Part shown: positions 57,725-64,000 of the stretch, in pieces
Layout of the letters: each line of letters begins with the position of its first letter
Numbering within the stretch: the first letter of the stretch is position 1
Origin: Semisulcospira habei
Lineage: Eukaryota > Mollusca > Gastropoda > Semisulcospiridae
Direction: 5' to 3'
Length of the DNA: 64,000 nucleotides
Assembly (NCBI GenBank): GCA_036245525.1
Contig: BTPG01000005.1
Location: forward strand, 128,851,299-128,915,298
The notes under the pieces: generated by a model
The model's input: only the letters and a program-made list of their open reading frames with translations
Told to the model about the DNA's origin: nothing
The model's database searches: none
Made by a program: the position numbers and the translations under genes

Positions 57725-60500
57725 ACAGGAGGCTCCAGACGAGCGCGTGTAAGTCTCTCCGAACCGGGCTCTGAGGAGAGGCGGGTTATCTGCCGGCAAG
57801 TGGACCCCCAGCAGGATCCCGGCGGCTTACTTGGAGACGAGTGGGTACCGAGATTGGACGTGGGACGTCGCCAAGCGTGACTCTCTGAACTGGGCTCTGT
57901 GAGGTGAGTTCTCTGCTTCTCAAAAGCTGTGTCCGGGCTCGCTCCGTCCGGGTAGCGGCCTCGTCGGTCAAAACCCCACCCTGTGCCCTGGTCCACTGAA
58001 ATCGTTGTGGAGACCCTCCACAGGATCATCCTGGTCTCATGCGCCGATCTTCCGAAGGTGTCCTGGTGCATTCCATGTGTAGCCACTGGTCCCACCGGGG
58101 AAGACTGGCCCAGATCTACCGTCGGTCCAGGTAGCGTCACGCACGGAGGGAGTTGAAGTTCTTTCCCCAAGCACCAGGGTAGGGGGTACGCACTGGTCAG
58201 CGGATCGCCAGCTGCCCTGATCCTGGAAGTACACCTCCGCTGTCGCGTTGCCGGAGAGGAGAAGCTCCTGTGACCTATCCTTCCTCCCACGAGCAGAAGA
58301 AGAAGGCCTAGTAGTCCGCGTCGGATCCAAGCTAAGCACGCTCTTGTCCGCGAAGTCCGAAGGTCGGAGGGTTGGACCTCGAGAAGAATCACGGAAGTAG
58401 GAAGCGTAGCTTGAGCAGCCGGGCTTAGAGACGACTAAGGTGCGTAGATCCGACTCCATGTAGTGGCTAGGTCCTCCGCCACGAGCACAGCCAAGCGGTA
58501 CCATCTGTCCGAAGTCCGGCACCCCCCGGGTGCCCAACGAGAGTTGTCGAGATGGTTAGACGTCAGGGAGAAGGGGCTGCACCTTGGTTCCCCAGTGTCC
58601 ACGATGGATGAGAACCCCCAGTGAGTCAGGTGGCGATGCCGGGTAAACTTCCGCAGTAGGGTGGCGGCGATGAGCTTGGATGTCCCGTGCAGTGCCGGCC
58701 GAGTGTCCATCCGCGCAGAAGAACAGGTCTGACGGAACCGCAGCACTGGAAGCCGAAGAAGAGGGAGAGGAGAATGGCTGAGACATCCGAGCAACCAGTC
58801 TGAGGGGTCGTCAGCCGTCAAACTCAGGGTGTCGAAGTCCCGCTGTCTGGAACCGGCGACCGAGGAGGGCGACGAGGGCTCCGAGGAAAGGAATCCCGCT
58901 GACGGCGAACCGCAGAGGTCGAAGACTCCCTCCGAAGGGGAGAGCGAAAGACGGAGCGACGCGGCGAGGGTCTCCTGAGAGCCGAAGACGGGTCCCGACG
59001 AGGCGAACGGCCGCGACGAGGAGGAACGTAACGGAGAGGACGAGGGAAGGGGAAGTGGCCGGTTGAGGGAAGAGGAACGGGACGAACGGGAGTCCGAACG
59101 AGATGGGGAACGCGAAGAAGGCGAAACCCGTCTGAGTCGAGGGAGTCCTGATCCGTCGAACGATGAGTGGAGAAGGTCCTCCTACGATCTTGCGAAGCAG
59201 AGCGATAACGGTGAGTAGAATCCCGGCGCCTACGATCTTCGCCAACAGGAGGCTCCGGACGAGTGCGTGTAAGTCTCTGTGAACCAGGCTCTTGGGAGAG
59301 GCGGGTTGCGTGCCGGCAAGGGGACCCCTGCGGCCAGAGACGAGTGGGGAACGAACCAGGCTCTTGGGAGAGGCGGGTTTCTGTGCACTAATCCGTTGAA
59401 TACTCAGTGGCGTCTTCTGTGTCGGATCAAGTTGGTCTCGCGCGTCCGGTGCCGGGGGCACAGCGGAAGGCGTCTCGGTAATCTCCAAGCACCCGAGCGG
59501 GAAGGTCCTCCTATGATCTTGCGAGGGAGAGCGATAACGTCGAGTAGAATCCCTGTGTCTAGGCTCCGGACGAGTGCGTGTATGTCTCTGTGAACCAGGC
59601 TCTTGGGAGAGGCGGGTTTCTTGCCGGCCAGGGGACCCCCAGCGGAATCCCGGCGGCTTCCTCAGAGACGAGTGGGGAACGACGGTGGAGGAGGGACGCC
59701 ACTAGCGTCCCACCAAACCAGGCTCTTGGGAGAGGCAGGTTCTTTCCACCAGCTGTGTCCGGGCGCGCTCTCTAACGGAGGCGGTCTTGACGGTCGAACT
59801 CCCACTCTGTGCACTAATCCCTTGATTACTCAGTGGCGATTTCTGTGTCGGATCCAGTTGGTCTCGCACGTCCGGTGCCGGGGGCACAGCGGAAGGTGTC
59901 TCGGCAATCTTCGAAGTACCCGAGAGGGTAGGAGGCTCCCTCCTATAAAAGTTCCAGAGATTAGACCATCGCAGCTCCGGCCAGGTAGCACAGACGTCAC
60001 AAGTGTGGTCGGAAGCACACCCAGCGCACAGGAGACAGACTGTATGGATATCCGACGGCCACTGGAAGCCTCCGCACTGTTTGCAGGTCACCAGTAGGCC
60101 AATGCAACACACAAACATGAGGGCACTCGGCGAGTGTCTACAGGATCTCTGGAGGGACGTGAAGAACGGCAACTCCTATGCACGCCAGCAGAGGAGAGTG
60201 AGCGGAGTGTAGACCTGGAGCGACGTAAGGGTCACTCCAATGAGGCGATCCGTAGAGGAAGAGCATCCAAAGGTGCCGATAGTGGTCCCTACTCTGGCGC
60301 CGCGCAGAGCGAGCGGGACGAGGACCCTCGAGAGGTGGCCTGGAACTGTGTCGATAGTAGTCTCCGCTTCCTTGGAGACGAGCATCCTTACTAGAGTCCC
60401 TGGATGTGCACGTGAATGTCTCTGAGCCGGGCTCCGAGGGAGGCGGGCTTTCTTGCCGGTAAGGGGGACCCCCAGTCGGATCCCGCAGGCTTTCTTGGAG
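57725..60500 (-). repeat. Dispersed internal repeats of DIRS C gag region
   Basis: GAGGCTCCGGACGAGTGCGT through AGGCGGGTT and TGCCGGCAAGGGGACCCC recurs at about 57728, 59249, 59345, 59565, 59715 and 60400. A second block (CTCAGTGGCG-TTCTGTGTCG to GGGGGCACAGCGGAAGG) is at 59395-59487 and 59828-59905. Confidence 0.75.
58811..60172 (-). pseudogene. Gag-like ORF1 of DIRS C with Cys cluster
   Basis: Near the N-terminus (60130-60000) it reads TCKQCGGFQWPSDIHTVCLL, CAGCASDHTCDVCATWPELR and W. This is the same C-x2-C, WPSD-x-H-x-VCL-x-C, DHxCDVC pattern as in DIRS A at 35530-35810. Then come Pro/Ser/Arg-rich repeats. At least two frames are needed between 58811 and 60172. Confidence 0.6.
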
Positions 60501-62640
60501 ACAAGTGGGACCGATAGTGGACATGGCTTCTTGAAAGGCTTAGTCCGGGCATGCTCCCTCCTGGAAGCGGCCTCATCGATCCAGGCCCACTTCGTGCACT
60601 AGTCCACTGAATCCGGTGTGGGGCTTCCCACAGGGACGTCCTGGTCTCAAGCGACCGGTGCCAAGGATACGTTGGATGGCGTATCCACATCCTGCGCATA
60701 GGAGACCCGACCTAGTGGTTGTCCGACGGCCACCGGAACATCTGCCTTGCGTGAAGGACATCAGCATGCCCCTCTTCCTCGAGGCGGAACGGGATCCTTC
60801 AAGCACCAACAGCATAGGTCGCTCCAGCCTGCAGACGCTTCAATGCTGCCATCCGCGCTGCTGAGGCCAGGTGACACAATCATCCCAATGTGGTAGGAGG
60901 CACCTCCCGTGTCGGAAGACAGGCCTAGTCCCAAATGGGTGCTGCCTGGACATGAAGAACACACCTACCAGTAGCAGCCGGGCTGGTGCTTACAGCCGAG
61001 AAGCTGCTTGTCCTCTCAAGGTGGTAGTGTACTGCAACGTCCTAAGAAGTCGGACGTGTGCGTAATTGTCTTACCGAGCGGGCCTTGCCAGAGGCTGTTC
61101 ACGTGCGCTCCCCCTGGCAGCGGCCTCCACGATCCACGCTCGCGCACTAGTCGTGACATCCGGTGTGGCTTCTCTCCCAGGTCAGTCCGTTGTCGTGCGG
61201 AAAGCCCGCAGTCTCCGGAAGGCGCCTAACCGGTGCCGATCGCTTGCAACGCAAGCATGGTCGGCAGGGCATCCGGTGTAGTGGCGAAAGACCCCTGGGG
61301 GCTGAACTAGCCACTGTCATCTGTGTGAATGGGTAGCACATCCCTGCAACAGATAACACACCCGAAGGCCTGCAGGCGAGTCCTGTGGGACTAAGCCACG
61401 AAAGGTAGCCTTCGTAACAACAAAACACACAAGCACCAAAGCAGGGTAACAGACTGTCAAGCCTGCACGCCAGCAGTGCAGTAAGAAGGTCGACTCACTG
61501 CCATCAAGCACTAAGGTGAGCAACCAACATATGTAGCAAAAGTCAAACATGTCATGACAGAAGCGAGATACCAAACTGCACGCTTACAACTAGCCGTGCA
61601 GTAAGCAAGTAGGCCCACTGCCGCCAAGCGCTAAGGCGAGGAAACAACATATGTACACAAAAGACGAATACGTCATGACGGAAGCGAGGTACCAAACTGC
61701 ACGTCTGCAATCTAGCAGTGCAGTAACGAGGTAGATTCATCGCCGTCAAGCGCTAAGGTGAGCAACAACATATGTACCAACCCCTGTCATAAAAGGACTC
61801 AGGCCCCAAACATTATTACTAAGGGTGACCGTGTGTGGAAAAAACAACACCGGCCGGATGCTGTACAACTCAATACGCAATGACAACCAAGACAAGAAAA
61901 ACATCTGGGGCAGTAAATCACCACTTTATGTGGACAGGTCACGAGGGGCCCGCCCAGCCAAGGAGCGTAAACCCCCAAGCTGCCCGCCGGAACGTATATC
62001 CACTCTCTAAGGTACGTGAGCACTTGTCCACAGCGTATGCCTGCGTATGCGAGTGTGCGCTTAAATCCATCACCCGTATCTATACAACCATCCCGCAAGC
62101 GAAAACAGAAAAGGGGCCAGAACAGGCGCTGGTACCGAACAAACTACGCGATGACAAGGCCTGACCCAAGCTGTGCCACTCAGCTAATCAGGCCATGGAG
62201 TAAAAGAATTCTCCACACCCAAGGTACAAATGCGTAGGAAACTTCGCTACGATTCACAGAAGGTGAGTGGGCGCGCAATTACAGTGAGAAGAAGACGAAA
62301 AAACTTCGTACCTGCACAAACCAGTGCCCAGACCGGAAACCGGCCGAGGGTCAACCCCGCTACCTTACCTCTCCGCCGAAGGGGAACGGGGGGAGACGTC
62401 CAAAAACCCGCCTGGCACGACCGGCGAAGCTCACCGGACAGCTCACTAGAGGTCGAAGCGTAGGCGCTAAGCAGTGGGGACGAGAAAGCCATGCAGCAGC
62501 ACAGGCAGGGCTGACGAAACGATCCTATCTCCCGCTCTGCATTCCAACAGCAAGTCCGAAACCAGAGAACCGGTTGAAAAACCAAAGTCCGTAGGCTAGA
62601 GCCAAGCGCAAGACGACCGAATCGTGCGCCTAAGTAGACT
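60500..62640 (-). other. DIRS C 5' region, no domain recognised
   Basis: Holds short direct repeats (GCAGTGCAGTAA-AAG block at about 61470, 61590 and 61710, with CAACATATGTA after each). No open frame with a known domain. Confidence 0.4.
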
Positions 62641-62826
62641 AGACTGAGGGATTATGGGTACCCGGCTTCCGGGTGGTGGGTATAGGGAGACAACTCTTGG
62701 TCCCCTCGGGGTTCCCCGAGTGCCTCCCGGGTTGTGTTTTAACACAACTGGCTCTTAGGCTAGAATGAGTAAGTAGTAGACACTTCCATTCAGTCATGTC
62801 ATCGGTAATGTTTTTGAAGAAACAAA

Positions 62827-63936
62827 TGTCTTTCGTGCATGACAGATCGCCGTTACTTAACATGCATCAGTAACTAAAAAGGGCATCTGTTACTGCGACA
62901 CGTTAGTGTCCATGCATTTCCAGTATGCCAATACACTGTAAGGCTCCTACTTTGTCACCAGCCGCAATGTTTACACCTGCCACTGTACGGTATATCCACA
63001 GTCTAGACAACATGTAATAAGCGGCATTGAACGATGTTGTGTCTCATACACGATCGGATGGAAGTACCAGTGTTGTAAAGACAATGCACGTACTACACGT
63101 GTGACCAATGTGTGTCGGTGTCCACAGAGTCACATACATGTGCACCAAGGTGTAGCATCAGAGGAACGGAATATCAATTAGAATTGCCAAATTCAGCTTC
63201 AGAATCAAGCTGTACGTCATTGCCGTTGTCAGTGCCTCAACCGTCAATCGCTCCAGCTGACAGACACTGCCAAAACGTGGTTATGCTGCCATGCAGTAGG
63301 TGGGCACATGTGTCCCAATACATCAAAGCTATCTGCTTTTGAAACCATGTCTCCAAACACAAAATGTTATCACTTCGAATATCTACACATTCACTCGCCA
63401 TTTCGACCGTAATACGCATGCTAGCGCCGCAGAGCTGACCGCATACAACGTACAAAAGTACACACGCACTGTCAGGACCCTCATGGTAGAGTAAACATGA
63501 TATGTCAGTGCGAAGTCACCACACGCACGGCGAGGCTCGCGTATCACAGGGTGCGCGATATAAAATACCTGACACCGCTCTAGCGGTTTTCCGGGCTGCA
63601 CGGTATACGAGACCGCCAACCAGTACAGCAGTTTGCCAGGCCGAAAGGGTTAACGAAAAAGTGCTTTATGTCAGCTTTGGGATGTACTAATGCCTTGGCC
63701 CCAGCGGACTCCAAATGTCTTTGAATATCATACTTTTGTACGCACCACTGTAAGGAACACCAAAGTCCTTTCTGCACACCGGCGTTGCATGCATTTGTAG
63801 CAGAGGAGCCCCCCCTGCTATCGTAAGTTACTACCCGTGAGTCAGAGTTCAGTGAACGCTTGGCATGCTGTGTGTGAGTATTTTTGCTGCCTTGGCTAGT
63901 CTGTGTGTAGTGGATTACACGCGCAAAGCTCAGTCC
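62827..63936. other. Non-coding, probably ALG6 intron, no gene
   Basis: No ORF with a domain and no repeat family recognised. If ALG6 continues upstream this is intron sequence. Confidence 0.3.
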
Positions 63937-63953
63937 CCCCCCCCCCCCCCCCC

Positions 63954-63987
<34 letters not shown>
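63934..63987 (+). repeat. Poly(C) tract, about 54 bases with one T
   Basis: The longest homopolymer-like run in the window. Confidence 0.9.
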
Positions 63988-63991
<4 letters not shown>

Positions 63992-64000
63992 AATTGCGTA

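Larger units (their letters stand above)
56638..62826 (-). mobile_element. DIRS-like retrotransposon C, complete ends, 6.2 kb
   Basis: Inverted repeats 56676-56843 and 62643-62810 appear identical over about 167 bp. The ICR at 56892-56980 equals the joined complements of both ends. The coding direction is minus, with a gag-like region around 60172-58800 and recombinase remnants at 57400-57052. I could not recognise an RT or RNase H, so it may be a non-autonomous copy with very young termini. Confidence 0.85.

Noticed and set aside
63383..63619. ALG6 5' exon candidate
   Set aside because: The minus-strand frame has no ALG6 motif (such as H-x-QYN) and no good splice sites.

Overview
This is a eukaryotic window, most likely from a marine mollusc (gastropod or bivalve type). 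It is AT-rich and intron-rich and dominated by transposable elements. The mollusc placement is inference. It rests on LINE 3' ends with (ATT)n tails, pearl-like tandem repeats rich in GTGACCTTGACC, DIRS retroelements and RTE-type LINEs. I could not run any similarity search.

Three host genes can be read exon by exon, all on the minus strand. (1) An SSX2IP/ADIP-like gene has its first coding exon at 9690-9867 and its second at 1-122, and then runs off the left edge. Its probable promoter, with a CRE, lies near 11.8 kb. (2) A complete SREK1IP1-like gene has five coding exons (42763-42781, 42025-42090, 41421-41555, 23014-23098, 16959-17208) that join in phase into a 184-residue CCHC zinc-knuckle, Lys- and Arg/Ser-rich protein. 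(3) The 3' two thirds of ALG6 is carried by nine exons between 54710 and 44146, with the 5' exons beyond the window or not recognised. All junctions between these exons keep phase, and one intron uses a GC donor.

Most of the remaining sequence is mobile DNA inside introns. The 18-kb third intron of the SREK1IP1-like gene holds a DIRS-like tyrosine-recombinase retrotransposon (A, 23191-36437). A second DIRS (B, 23534-31152) is inserted inside A, and a hAT-type MITE (26344-27634) is inserted inside B. Next to A lie an RTE-type LINE with an intact 1001-codon ORF in a (TCTA)n tract and a second RTE-type LINE facing it. A third DIRS (C, 56638-62826) has apparently identical inverted repeats. In each DIRS the internal complementary region is the reverse complement of the two element ends joined together. 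Intron 4 of the SREK1IP1-like gene holds a pearl-like satellite element split by a hAT MITE and by a 2-kb tRNA-headed, RT-less LINE derivative.

Smaller elements include a solo LTR with a perfect target duplication, a pogo-like element, a 1.6-kb Tc1-like transposon, several hAT-like MITEs with 5-6 bp duplications, 5'-truncated LINEs, and a striking family of TTAA-flanked MITEs whose centre is a near-perfect palindrome (about ten copies, one a perfect 72-bp palindrome). Stretches I could not explain are 123-585, 981-2600, 7681-8021, 10904-11770, 11850-12876, 13600-14330, 14780-16140, 17560-18190, 36438-36515, 43493-44112, 62827-63936 and short intron remnants. I see no confident gene or element in them.
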